Positions 36,092 through 45,403 of a stretch of DNA of 64,000 nucleotides are shown piece after piece. The DNA lies in NCBI GenBank assembly GCA_964017065.1, contig OZ024789.1, positions 11,722,914 through 11,786,913 on the forward strand, in the 5' to 3' direction. The notes below the pieces were generated by a model. The model saw only the letters and a list, made by a program, of their open reading frames with translations, searched no databases and was not told the origin of the DNA. This DNA comes from Haliclona indistincta. Its lineage: Eukaryota > Porifera > Demospongiae > Haplosclerida > Chalinidae. Position numbers and translations under genes: made by a program. The first letter of the stretch is position 1, and the number at the start of each line of letters is the position of its first letter.

Positions 36092-36931
36092 TTATGACTT
36101 TCTAATCTTTGAGGAACTGCCTGCTGACTCTTCCTTATCTTCATCATCACTTTCATTTCTGCATGTATTAATAACTTTTTATCAGTCAAATTAAGCAGCT
36201 TACCTTTCATCTGTTTGCTGTTCAACTGGAAGAGGTCGTTTTAGATGTGCTCTTCTCTGAACATCATCTAGTACTTCATCCTCCCAAGCTTCTTCAATGA
36301 GCTTATGAGTTTCCTCGTCACGCTCAGAGAGAGCAACTCTGGTTTTTTCATATGCTTGCTGTAGTTCATATTTTAGGTGTTGATTGGGAGCTTGTTCCAG
36401 TAAGTATTCATACATTTTTTCAGTCTCCCACTTTTGTAATTTGAAGCCATTTTCAATGAGCTGCTCGTAACCCTCTTGACCATCAGATTTCCTATATGGG
36501 TATTTATGAACCCAGGAGAAGTGTATCACTGGTTTAGGCAATGATCCATCTTTGTATCTTTCAACCAAAGCTTTTGCGCACTTATCTGTACAAGGTGAGT
36601 AGCTTATTCCAATGCTGTGTATTGTGCACAAGCACTCTGGAGACATGGCTATAAATTTCTCCTCTGCATGAGTACCCTTGTCAGAAACAAGCACTTCTCC
36701 CACAATCACACCTTTATTGTCCTCTTGATACAAAGCTGTCACCCAAGGAAGATAATATGGATATTTGCTAGGGTCTGTGAAAGTACCAGGTCCATATTTT
36801 TCTAAGATGCTCCTAATGCTTCCTTTAACTAGTGGTTCTCTATTCCTATCATGGAGTTCAGCTCCAGTGAACATAGCACAGACTAATTTCTCCCATTTTT
36901 CTCTTTCAAGTTGAGGTGTTGCCATTGACAA
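36092..36931 (-). CDS. AID/APOBEC-like deaminase copy 2, intracellular form
   Basis: Two exons, 36931-36204 and 36158-36092, give 264 residues. The donor AAAG|GTAAG and acceptor GCAG join in frame to an acidic tail (NESDDEDKEESAG). No signal peptide. N-terminal signature KLVCAMFTGAELHDRN; catalytic GTHAEEKF (His zinc ligand, Glu proton shuttle); SYSPCTDKCAK (two zinc Cys, spacing PC-x3-C); then PVIHFSWVHKYPYR, a strand equivalent to the S-x-x-Y region of AID/APOBEC, and LIENGFKLQKW, matching the GL-x-x-L-x-x-x-G helix-turn. The family deaminates cytosine in nucleic acid; the substrate here is unknown. Basic RRAHLKRP plus acidic tail may direct it to the nucleus. Nearly the same as copy 8 in the paralogous block. 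Confidence 0.87.
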
Positions 36932-37107
36932 TCAACTTACATGTAGCTCACTTAATCCAATGACTTTGTAAGTAAGACGCTTCGGCACATACACGAGACT
37001 AAGCTTCAACAGAAACTGATGTGCTGTAGCTACTATAGCTATACGTACTTGTAAAGCACTTACACTAATACTAGTAAGGACAAGTGCTTGCTTTAATAAG
37101 CTATGGC

Positions 37108-37353
37108 TGTGGTGACTCTGTTAATGTGACTCTGTTATTTGTGTTGATTAGTTGTGTTTTGTAATATCTCTCATGAGAACAGTCTTTGTGTTAATTTATG
37201 TCTAATGTGTAGAATGCTGACTGTCTGTCTGTCTGTTCATTTCACACTGTTCTCCCTATTTAAGCCCTGGTAGTTTTTGTACATTTTTAGTTCAGTTCTT
37301 GGTTTGTACTTGCATTGTTGAGTTAATACAAATATTTTAAGTACGATATCACA
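37108..37353 (+). repeat. 5' LTR
   Basis: Begins TGTGGTGACTC and ends GATATCACA (TG...CA); 246 bases. It carries the promoter of the element; TATTTAAG at about 37258 is a possible TATA-like box. Confidence 0.95.
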
Positions 37354-37383
37354 TTTGGCGACGAGAGTAAAGAACTCACAGCT

Positions 37384-40300
37384 ATGGCTGCAGTTTATGG
37401 AAAGCTACAGGAATTTCAACCTGAATCAGAGTCAATCAAGGCCTACCTGGAAAGAGTGACACTGTACTTCAAGGCTAATACCATCGATGACGACAAGAAA
37501 GTACCAATACTACTGAGTTCCATAGGATCATCGACGTACGCCACTCTTAGTGATCTCCTCGCACCAGATACCCCAGGAACTAAGTCCTTCGAAGAAATTT
37601 CAACAAAGTTGAATGACCATTTTCTGCCCAAAAGATCGACCATAGCAGAGAGATTTCAATTCCACAAGCGAAATCAAGAAGTAGGCGAAAGTGTAGCCGA
37701 GTACGACGCCGCGCTGAGGAAGTTGGCAGTCAACTGCAAATTTGGCACCGTGCTACAGGAGACGCTACGTGATCGTTTTGTGTGTGGTCTACGACACGAA
37801 GCTATCCAACGCCGACTACTGTCTGAAACAGCATTAACGTACGCCAAGGCAATTGAGACAGCCAGAGCTATGGAAGCTGCTGACCAAGACACCCGAGCCT
37901 TCAAAAGACCAGACTTATCAGTGCACAAGCTGAGTAAAGGTCGTTTTCAGAAGAGCAAACCGCAGACAAGCACTACCAAGCACAATCGTGATCAGCAACA
38001 ACCTTGCTACAGATGTGGACGCTCAAACCATGGTTCAAGCGAGTGCAAATTTAAAGATGCTCAATGCCACGCCTGCGGAAAGACAGGACACATTGCATCG
38101 GTTTGCCGCTCAAAGGCCTCCTCCGTTTCCAAGAAACAAAAGTCGAAGACGCACCTCGTACAGAATGCTGAACAGTCTTCAGAGGAGAGCAGTGATGAAG
38201 GTTTCAAAATACACAACCTGGTCAAGCGATCACCTGACCCTATAGTAGTCCAGTTGCAACTCAACGGAAAATTTCTCGACATGGAAGTCGACACTGGAGC
38301 AGCTCTATCAGTGATATCCGAAGCAACTAGACGTGACGTATTCCCCAATGACACATTGCATCCTTCCAATCTGATCCTCAAGACATACACTAACGAACGA
38401 ATGGAAGTTACTGGTACTCTCAACATGCGAGTCAGATATGGAAATCAGAAACAGAAGCTAGTACTCGTAGTGGTCGCTGGTGATGGACCAAGTCTTCTGG
38501 GAAGAAATTGGCTCAAGTACCTACGCCTGGACTGGAGCAACATTTTTGCAGTACGTGCAGCAAGAATATCACTAGTGGACGACCTACTTGAGAAGCACAA
38601 ACCACTATTCTCAGATGAACTGGGGAGTGTCAAGCCATTCACAGCCTCACTTCAAATACAATCTGATGCTACCCCTCGCTTCTTCAAGCCAAGACCAGTA
38701 CCTTATGCAATCAAAGAAGCAGTTAGCCAAGAAATCAGTCGTCTGGAGGAACAGGGGATCATCTCACCAGTCTCACATAGTCAATGGGCTGCCCCAATTG
38801 TAGTAGTTCCAAAGAAAGATGGACGTTTCAGACTCTGCGGAGACTACAAAGTAACTGTGAACCAAGCGATGAATGTGGAAGAGTACCCTTTGCCGACACC
38901 TGAAGAATTATTCTCGACACTGTCTGGAGGAAAAATCTTCTCGAAATTGGATCTTTCTCAAGCTTACCTCCAAATCCCAGTGGATGAGTCATCAAAACCC
39001 TATCTGACAGTCAACACGCAGCGAGGACTCTACGTCTACAACCGTCTTCCATTTGGAGTCGCATCTGCACCTGCTATATTTCAGAGAATCATGGACACTG
39101 TGCTGCAAGGAATCGACGGAGTAGCATGCTACATTGACGACATCCTCGTTAGCAGTCCAGATGAAGAGAGCCACAGACGAAGTCTACAGGAAGTGTTCAC
39201 TCGTCTTGAGAATCATGGGTTCCGACTCAAGAGAAGTAAGTGTGAATTTTTGTTGACCAGTATTGAGTACTTGGGTCATAGAGTCGATGAGCATGGCATA
39301 CACCCACTATCATCTAAGGTAGAAGCTATTGTGAATGCACCTGCCCCTGAGAATGTGCAACAGCTTCGGTCATTCTTAGGATTAGTGAATTACTATGGAA
39401 AGTTCATACCCAATCTAGCCTCCCGATTACATCCCTTGAATGCCTTACTTTCTGCTCGTCAGAAATGGAATTGGTCCAAAGAATGTACTAGAGCATTTGA
39501 AGATGTTAAAGAGCAAATTGTGTCAGCAGGTGTACTAACTCATTACAATCCTAAGCTTCCTATCACACTAGCAGCAGATGCTTCAGCATATGGTGTAGGA
39601 GCAGTGATTTCTCATGTGCTACCAGATGGTAGTGAACATCCCATAGCATTTGCCTCACGCACTCTGACCACTAGTGAACGCAACTACGCCCAGATTGAGA
39701 AAGAAGCTTTGTCTTTAATCTTTGGCATCAAGAAGTTCCACAGGTTTCTGTATGGACGCAAGTTCCTCCTGATAACGGATCACAAACCGCTGGTGGCAAT
39801 TCTGGGACCCAAGAAAGGGATACCGTCGTTGGCAGCAGCTCGACTGCAGCGATGGGCTGTGATTCTGTCAGCATACAACTATGACATCAAATACAAGTCC
39901 ACTGATGATCATGGGAACGCTGATGGACTCTCACGGTTACCACTGCCACAAACAAGTCCTACTTGTGACACAAATAATGCTATCTCCACATTTAACATAG
40001 GTCAAGTTCAAGCTCTTCCTGTAACCTTTCAAGAGATCCAACAAGCAACTCGGCGAGACGCGTCACTGAGTAAAGTTTTGCAATACGTCCAACAAGGTTG
40101 GCCAGGACAAGTGGACAGAGAGCTACAGACCTTCTTCGACAGACAGACCGAACTGAGCACAGAGAATGATTGCCTATTGTGGGGAATAAGAGTTGTCGTT
40201 CCAGAGAGCCTTCAACGCAGAGTACTAGATTCTCTTCATGCCAATCACTCAGGTATTACTCGAATGAAAGCCACTGCACGCAGTCATTTTTGGTGGAAAG

Positions 40301-41283
40301 GACTAGATGGAGACATCGAATCAATGGGAAAATCCTGTTACATGTGTCAGTCCAATCAGTCTAGCCCAGCAGCAGCACCTCTTCATCCATGGATTTGGCC
40401 CGACGCACCATGGAGACGAATACACATTGATTTTGCGGGACCCTTCTTAGGACACATGTTCTTCGTAGTCGTGGATGCCCATTCAAAGTGGCCCGAAGTA
40501 GTAACAATGAAGTCAACAACTGCTGAGAAGACAATTGAAGTCATGAGAGCTCTGATAGCACACCATGGAATTCCTGAACAAGTAGTATCAGACAACGGAC
40601 CACAATTCACTTCAGATGAGTTCAAGCAATTTATGGAAAGGAATCGAATCAAGCACATACTTTCCGCACCTTACCATCCTGCTTCCAATGGACTTGCAGA
40701 GAGGTTCATTCAGACTTTGAAACGAGCGCTGAAAGCCAGTGACAAATCGAAAAGATCTATTCATCATCGTCTGGCAGAATTCTTGTTTGAATACAGAGCA
40801 ACGCAACATAGCACTACAGGTGTATCACCAGCAGAGTTATTTCTGAAGCGCAAGCTAAGGACTCGTTTTGACTTGATGCATCCTGATCCCAAGAAGCAAG
40901 TGATGTCGAAACAAGCTAGTCAGAAACTTCACCACGACACTCATGTTAAGGCTCGTGCTTTTACACCTGGAACTCGTGTGTTAGCTAGACTCTATATTGG
41001 TTCTGACAAGTGGATACCTGGAATCGTTATACAGCAATTGGGTCCAGTAACCTACACTGTTCAGATCTCCAATGGACGAATCGTCAAGCGACATGTCAAT
41101 CAACTTCAACCTCTTCATGGAAATCAAGAGTCATCGGACACAACTGAATCGGACACTGTGTTAGACAATCAATGCTATCCTCCTGTTGAACCTGTCCCTG
41201 AACCACAAGTTCCAAACGAACCTGAACGTCGATATCCTCTGAGGAATCGCCATCCACCTATTCGATTTCAACCTACTTCCTAA
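37384..41283 (+). CDS. Gag-Pol polyprotein of Ty3/Gypsy element
   Basis: One unbroken frame of 1299 residues. Gag/capsid-like helical region (1-180); two CCHC zinc knuckles (CYRCGRSNHGSSEC and CHACGKTGHIASVC, about 200-240); aspartic protease VDTGAALSVI (about 300); reverse transcriptase with CYIDDILV (about 580); RNase H (DASAYGVGAVISH, TDHKPL); integrase HHCC zinc domain (HANHSGITR ... CYMCQ), catalytic core with IHIDFAGPF and VSDNGPQF, NGLAERFIQTLKR, then a chromodomain-less C-terminus. Domain order PR-RT-RH-IN is that of Ty3/Gypsy. All catalytic motifs look intact, so the copy may be active. Gag and Pol share one frame, without the frameshift many relatives use. Confidence 0.97.
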   Translation: MAAVYGKLQEFQPESESIKAYLERVTLYFKANTIDDDKKVPILLSSIGSSTYATLSDLLAPDTPGTKSFEEISTKLNDHFLPKRSTIAERFQFHKRNQEVGESVAEYDAALRKLAVNCKFGTVLQETLRDRFVCGLRHEAIQRRLLSETALTYAKAIETARAMEAADQDTRAFKRPDLSVHKLSKGRFQKSKPQTSTTKHNRDQQQPCYRCGRSNHGSSECKFKDAQCHACGKTGHIASVCRSKASSVSKKQKSKTHLVQNAEQSSEESSDEGFKIHNLVKRSPDPIVVQLQLNGKFLDMEVDTGAALSVISEATRRDVFPNDTLHPSNLILKTYTNERMEVTGTLNMRVRYGNQKQKLVLVVVAGDGPSLLGRNWLKYLRLDWSNIFAVRAARISLVDDLLEKHKPLFSDELGSVKPFTASLQIQSDATPRFFKPRPVPYAIKEAVSQEISRLEEQGIISPVSHSQWAAPIVVVPKKDGRFRLCGDYKVTVNQAMNVEEYPLPTPEELFSTLSGGKIFSKLDLSQAYLQIPVDESSKPYLTVNTQRGLYVYNRLPFGVASAPAIFQRIMDTVLQGIDGVACYIDDILVSSPDEESHRRSLQEVFTRLENHGFRLKRSKCEFLLTSIEYLGHRVDEHGIHPLSSKVEAIVNAPAPENVQQLRSFLGLVNYYGKFIPNLASRLHPLNALLSARQKWNWSKECTRAFEDVKEQIVSAGVLTHYNPKLPITLAADASAYGVGAVISHVLPDGSEHPIAFASRTLTTSERNYAQIEKEALSLIFGIKKFHRFLYGRKFLLITDHKPLVAILGPKKGIPSLAAARLQRWAVILSAYNYDIKYKSTDDHGNADGLSRLPLPQTSPTCDTNNAISTFNIGQVQALPVTFQEIQQATRRDASLSKVLQYVQQGWPGQVDRELQTFFDRQTELSTENDCLLWGIRVVVPESLQRRVLDSLHANHSGITRMKATARSHFWWKGLDGDIESMGKSCYMCQSNQSSPAAAPLHPWIWPDAPWRRIHIDFAGPFLGHMFFVVVDAHSKWPEVVTMKSTTAEKTIEVMRALIAHHGIPEQVVSDNGPQFTSDEFKQFMERNRIKHILSAPYHPASNGLAERFIQTLKRALKASDKSKRSIHHRLAEFLFEYRATQHSTTGVSPAELFLKRKLRTRFDLMHPDPKKQVMSKQASQKLHHDTHVKARAFTPGTRVLARLYIGSDKWIPGIVIQQLGPVTYTVQISNGRIVKRHVNQLQPLHGNQESSDTTESDTVLDNQCYPPVEPVPEPQVPNEPERRYPLRNRHPPIRFQPTS

Positions 41284-41299
41284 CTTAAGGGGAAGGAGA

Positions 41300-41545
41300 T
41301 GTGGTGACTCTGTTAATGTGACTCTGTTATTTGTGTTGATTAGTTGTGTTTTGTAATATCTCTCATGAGAACAGTCTTTGTGTTAATTTATGTCTAATGT
41401 GTAGAATGCTGACTGTCTGTCTGTCTGTTCATTTCACACTGTTCTCCCTATTTAAGCCCTGGTAGTTTTTGTACATTTTTAGTTCAGTTCTTGGTTTGTA
41501 CTTGCATTGTTGAGTTAATACAAATATTTTAAGTACGATATCACA
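41300..41545 (+). repeat. 3' LTR
   Basis: Second 246-base copy, with no difference from the 5' LTR that I can see, bounded by the polypurine tract on the left and the ATGGC duplication on the right. Confidence 0.95.
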
Positions 41546-41921
41546 ATGGCAACTATCAATGACTCTGCAAGTAGGATGTTTTTCATTAACTTCTCATAAC
41601 AGTAATAATATATATTCATAACAATTCATATTTTTAGCACTACGTTGAATATGTTTATTTTAGCTGTGTCATGAGATCATTACTCATAAATGTTCTAAAA
41701 ATACATTACAATTAAGTTTTTACAAAAATTAATTATTATCATGATTAACTGGATATTAGACTGTTTTTTTTTAGTTTGAATCATTCATGAAAGTATGATC
41801 ACAATTAAAAAAAGAATAATAATGCTTACAACAAGACAGAAATGATTGTATTAACTGATTGATTATTCACACTGCAACTTCAACGAGTCTTTATAATATT
41901 TTTTAAACTCTTATGCTCTTG

Positions 41922-43230
41922 TCAGTTGAATCTTCCTTCATTTTTCTTCCTGGAAGCAATAATTTTAACTCAGTCGTACACAGCATCAATTCACTTACTT
42001 CATCTTGGATTTATGTAAGATACTGTTGGTTGTTACAACTGCTTGATAATCTTCACACGTTTGCCTAATAGTCAATCTTAATGTCCCTCTCTTCTTCGTT
42101 ATTTCAGGATCTTGAATACTCTTTCCCTAATGAACGAGAGTGATAGAATAAAGCATTTTTGTGCGTTAGTGCATGCAATTGGCACTCACTTTGAAATATT
42201 TGTAACTGGACACCCACTGACCAAGTACATGTAGTAAAAATCCAAATAGCACTACAACTGCTAGAAAATGATTAAAAGGCAGACTGCAGCAAGTCGAGGC
42301 TCGGCCAAAATACATGAATGAATTCGAAGATGCTGATGAAAATGGCTTCTTATTACTTAAGCTACTGTAGCAGTTATAGCATGTTCCACCTCCTCCAGTC
42401 CCTCCAGTAGTTCCTCCAGTCCCTGGTCCATCGTCATCGTCTTCATCATTGTGTCTTGAATGATTTCCCCAGCCATACCAATATGCATATTCCTCTTCAT
42501 CTTCATCAGTTTGATTTCTATGATTTGGCTCACTTACTGAATCAATCAATTCCTGAGTCTTTTTGTCACGTTCGGAAAGAGCGTCATGTGTGTTATGGTA
42601 TGCTTCCAGCAGTTCTTCTTTCAGTTCATAGCTAGGAGAATGCTGAAGTAAGTAAAGTAATAGTTGCTCTGTTTCCCAAACTTTCACTTTGAATCCATGC
42701 TTAATGAGATATCTGATATAATGAAGACTAATGTTTGATCTTGGATATTCATGGACCCAGCAGATGTATATTATTGGTCTTGTAGAATAACTGCAAAAGT
42801 TAATAATTGTAACCGCACAATCGTAACATGGTGAGAAGCTTGTCACAATGTTGTGTACATCATGATGATCTTTCAATAGAATATTGCGGATAATTTTTTT
42901 CTCAGCATGCGAATCAGAACCACTAAAAGACGCATGCTTGATACTACTGTCATGAGAAGACTCGGCATACGATGCTGTTAGACTAGGAAAGTATCGATAT
43001 GTAGGATCTTGTTGAATGTGCTCCTCCATTAGCCAATCACTGCTGTGATTAGATAGAATTTCTAATATCTCTCCTTGAATCAGTAACTGTCCATTACTAT
43101 CTGACAATATTGCTCCAGTGAAGAAGGCACTCACTAGATTTTTCCACTCTCTTTCTTCAAGTTGATGAGCAGGTATGCATGCAACCAGCAAAAGAACCAC
43201 TGCACAACAGGCTATTTTCGAAACATGCAT
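41922..43230 (-). CDS. AID/APOBEC-like deaminase copy 3, membrane-anchored form
   Basis: Three exons, 43230-42190, 42126-41999, 41949-41922, give 398 residues; the same exons are conserved in copy 9. Signal peptide at 1-23 (hydrophobic AVVLLLVACIP), KNLVSAFFTGAILSDSNGQ, catalytic SDSHAEKKI, FSPCYDCAV (PC-x2-C, like vertebrate AID), PIIYICWVHEYP, LIKHGFKVKVW. After about residue 220 come an acidic stretch, YWYGWGNHSRHNDED, a Gly/Thr-rich stalk (GTGGTTGGTGGGG), Cys-rich patch, and a membrane helix (FNHFLAVVVLFGFLLHVLG). The last two exons encode a basic tail of about 50 residues (KSIQDPEITKKRGTLRLT). Topology puts the deaminase outside the cell or in a vesicle lumen. Possible N-glycosylation at NHSR and NHSS. 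Intact. Confidence 0.85.
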
Positions 43231-43382
43231 ACTAATGATAGTTCAGCCGTTATTATACCAATCAAACCGCCACTTTCTAGTGAACTGTTTTCAGAGAAGA
43301 AAGCTACTGCATCCAACTGTATGTCAGGTAATACTGATGAACTACACTGTACTGGTATCACTGAGGGGAATACCCTCAAAAG

Positions 43383-43389
43383 TGACTCA
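43383..43389. promoter_or_regulatory. AP-1-like TGACTCA upstream of copy 3
   Basis: Exact TGACTCA about 150 bases upstream of the start of membrane deaminase copy 3, preceded by GAGGGGAATACCCTC. The same arrangement is found upstream of copies 4 and 9. Confidence 0.5.
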
Positions 43390-43825
43390 GCAAACAAGGT
43401 CAATTATTTCCAAAGCATTGTAATGATATTCATTCTTCTTGAAACGAATGAATAATAATAAGCTACCGGAAGCAATAATTACACTATTATAACCGGGCTT
43501 ATTCTTGGAGACAAATTTCGTTGTTAAGATACTCCACCTTATAGTATTTTACTGTAGACACCCATTATGCTATCATCCTTGCATAGTCAACCTGAAGTGT
43601 GTTTATCTCAAATCACATGGAAGATTCCATTCATTCCAGCTGCCTGTCTATAAATCGATATCTGTAGTCCCATGACACACCCCTATTTTACACTCCTAAA
43701 CTCAATTATTAAGTGCAATTTTTAGCAGCAAACAAGTATACACAAGCAGCAATCTATTCTACAACAGTATAACAGCTTCAGCTATCCGGTATAGGCAATC
43801 CATGTGTTCATCACCGAACAATCGA

Positions 43826-44140
43826 TCATTTTTTCGGCTTTGAGCCGCCTCCAAATTCAGAGTTATTTGGATTCAGCTGGTCAGAGTGGTTGTCCAGATC
43901 AGCTTTTGTCCCAGCACCACGATACTTACTAGAGCCTCCTTTGTACTCAGGATGTTCCGGGTTGAGCTGGTTAGCATGGTTGTCTCGATTAGCTTGTGCC
44001 CCAGTACCTTGTGCCCCAGTACCTTGTGCCCCAGTGCCTTGAGCGCCAGAAACTTGAGCCCCAGCACCTTGTGCCCCAGTACCTTGAGCCCCTGCACCTT
44101 GTGCCCCAGTACCTTGTGCCCCAGTACCTTGATCAGACAT
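43826..44140 (-). CDS. Small Gly/Gln-rich NQLNP-repeat protein, copy a
   Basis: 104-residue protein, MSDQ start at 44140. N-terminal half is nine GTGAQ/GAGAQ pentapeptides (length-variable); the C-terminal half has two repeats of D(N/L)DNH(A/S)(N/D)QLNP-x(2)-(P/S)E(Y/F)-x-GG. The copies at 48166 and 61215 keep the C-terminal repeats but hold few or no pentapeptides. No signal peptide or helix; hydrophilic and probably disordered. TATAAAA at 44232-44226 lies about 86 bases upstream, conserved in copy c. It precedes membrane deaminase copy 3 on the same strand by about 600 bases. Function unknown; similar Asn-Gln-Leu-Asn-Pro repeats recur in small uncharacterised proteins as far as I recall, but I cannot verify it. 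Confidence 0.7.
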   Translation of the reverse strand: MSDQGTGAQGTGAQGAGAQGTGAQGAGAQVSGAQGTGAQGTGAQGTGAQANRDNHANQLNPEHPEYKGGSSKYRGAGTKADLDNHSDQLNPNNSEFGGGSKPKK

Positions 44141-44225
44141 TGCTGTGAGGATCAGAATTTCGGTCAACTTATAAAACAAAATTTTCAAAGAATACAGTAT
44201 GAGCAGTTATGTTTACTGACTCTGG

Positions 44226-44232
44226 TTTTATA
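44226..44232 (-). promoter_or_regulatory. TATA box of small-protein gene, copy a
   Basis: TATAAAA on the minus strand, 86 bases before the MSDQ start; the same box and spacing appear before copy c (61305-61299) and as AATAAAA before copy b (48255-48249). Confidence 0.6.
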
Positions 44233-44563
44233 TGGTTGCCGAGAAGCATGGATGGTGTGACTCTATAATGATAGTTATTCATCACCGTGGGTATCACAGG
44301 AAGTATTGAATATGCAGGAAGTAACTTAATCCAACTTCCACAGTAGTATTCACGACAGAGAAATTGACACTTCCCAGCTATTATGACTGCAGGTGCATAG
44401 CCAGGCCCACCCCAATAATACTGTAATCTACAAAAACTGATTATGAGATTATGGGGTAAACCTGTAGACTCAGCTGAAATTGATAGATACAATTACCAAT
44501 CTTTGAATTCTATAGTACAAATTGACCACTTATTCAGACTATTTTCAATGCTCATTCAGTAGT

Positions 44564-44882
44564 CCCCCGGGTAGGCCTGCGCGGATTATGCCAGGCTGCC
44601 AGCATTGCTTTGAGCATAATAGGTACGCGAAAGCATTGAGCATAATAAGAGCATAATAGGTAATTATCGGTCGAAAATGACATCATCAAATGAAATTAAC
44701 CCCTCGTGGCGATTGACGTGCGTCACGTACGTATCATCAAGGCACGATCGCCACGATCGGCTTCAGCATAATTTGAGCATAGTAGGGGAAATTTTGGAGC
44801 ATAATAGGTAAAATTTTGGAGCAGTGCAGCATAGCATAGTAGGCAAAATTTCTAGCATAATCAGCTCAGGCCTACCCCCGGG
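44564..44882. mobile_element. Fold-back element absent from paralogous block
   Basis: Inverted ends CCCGGGTAGGCCTG and CAGGCCTACCCCCGGG around repeats of GCATAATAGGTA. The paralogous sequence at about 61665-61690 runs CATTCAGTAGTGTCCCAGGG without it. Target duplication unclear. Confidence 0.7.
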
Positions 44883-45403
44883 AGAGTCCGTCATTAGCTA
44901 AAAATTATAGATGAAATTCATTACTATTTCTACTAACATAACAGTGACATCATAATGAATATAATAGTGTTGGATTGATTAACCCTCGGCGCATGCGCGA
45001 GGGTTACGGTACTTGCTCTGTCGTTATGCATTCAGTAAGGTAAATTATTATTTAATTCTTGTGAAAATAATTATCGCCTATCTTAAACGTCTCAGTGCTG
45101 ACAAAGTATTTCAAAATTTCAAAAACGATTTTATTCAGATGATTTATTTATTTTTGTTTATGATGTACAAACGATAATTATAATCGGCTGTCAATTATAC
45201 ACTTGCTAGCTGCTTGCGCTGCTGAGTGATTGATTGTTTAACATAGTAACATAAACAATAAACAACAACATTCACATAAACAATAATGAACAACAACAAC
45301 AGTCACAATAATGATCACGGATGATTGGGTACACACTGAAAACTTCAAGCATCCAAGCTAACATTATAACTTTTTTGTTACTTCTTATAGGCTGCGTACT
45401 ATA
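44883..45403. other. Intergenic DNA with CGCATGCG palindrome
   Basis: No gene. At 44982-45010 lies ACCCTCGGCGCATGCGCGAG followed by GGTTACGGTACTTGC, an inverted copy of the motif found twice at about 50640-50722. Confidence 0.6.

Larger units (their letters stand above)
37108..41545 (+). mobile_element. Full-length Ty3/Gypsy LTR retrotransposon
   Basis: Complete element of 4438 bases: 5' LTR 37108-37353, primer-binding region just after (TGGCGACGAGAG, 37356 onward), one polyprotein, polypurine tract AAGGGGAAGGAGA (41287-41299), 3' LTR 41300-41545. Five-base target duplication ATGGC at 37103-37107 and 41546-41550. LTRs appear identical base for base, so insertion is recent. The paralogous block shows the uninterrupted site at about 58738-58742 (GCTATGGCAACTATC). 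No envelope gene. Confidence 0.97.

Noticed and set aside
37443..40809. Minus-strand open frames within the retrotransposon
   Set aside because: Shadows of the 1299-residue polyprotein.
43251..43260. TATTATACCA as a normal TATA box for the membrane deaminases
   Set aside because: It is conserved before copies 3, 4 and 9, but lies only 21-30 bases from the ATG, leaving almost no leader; kept only as a conserved motif of unknown role.
43873..44260. Other-frame open frames over the small GTGAQ gene
   Set aside because: They follow the 15-base repeat unit in alternate frames and are not conserved in the copies at 47972 and 61006.
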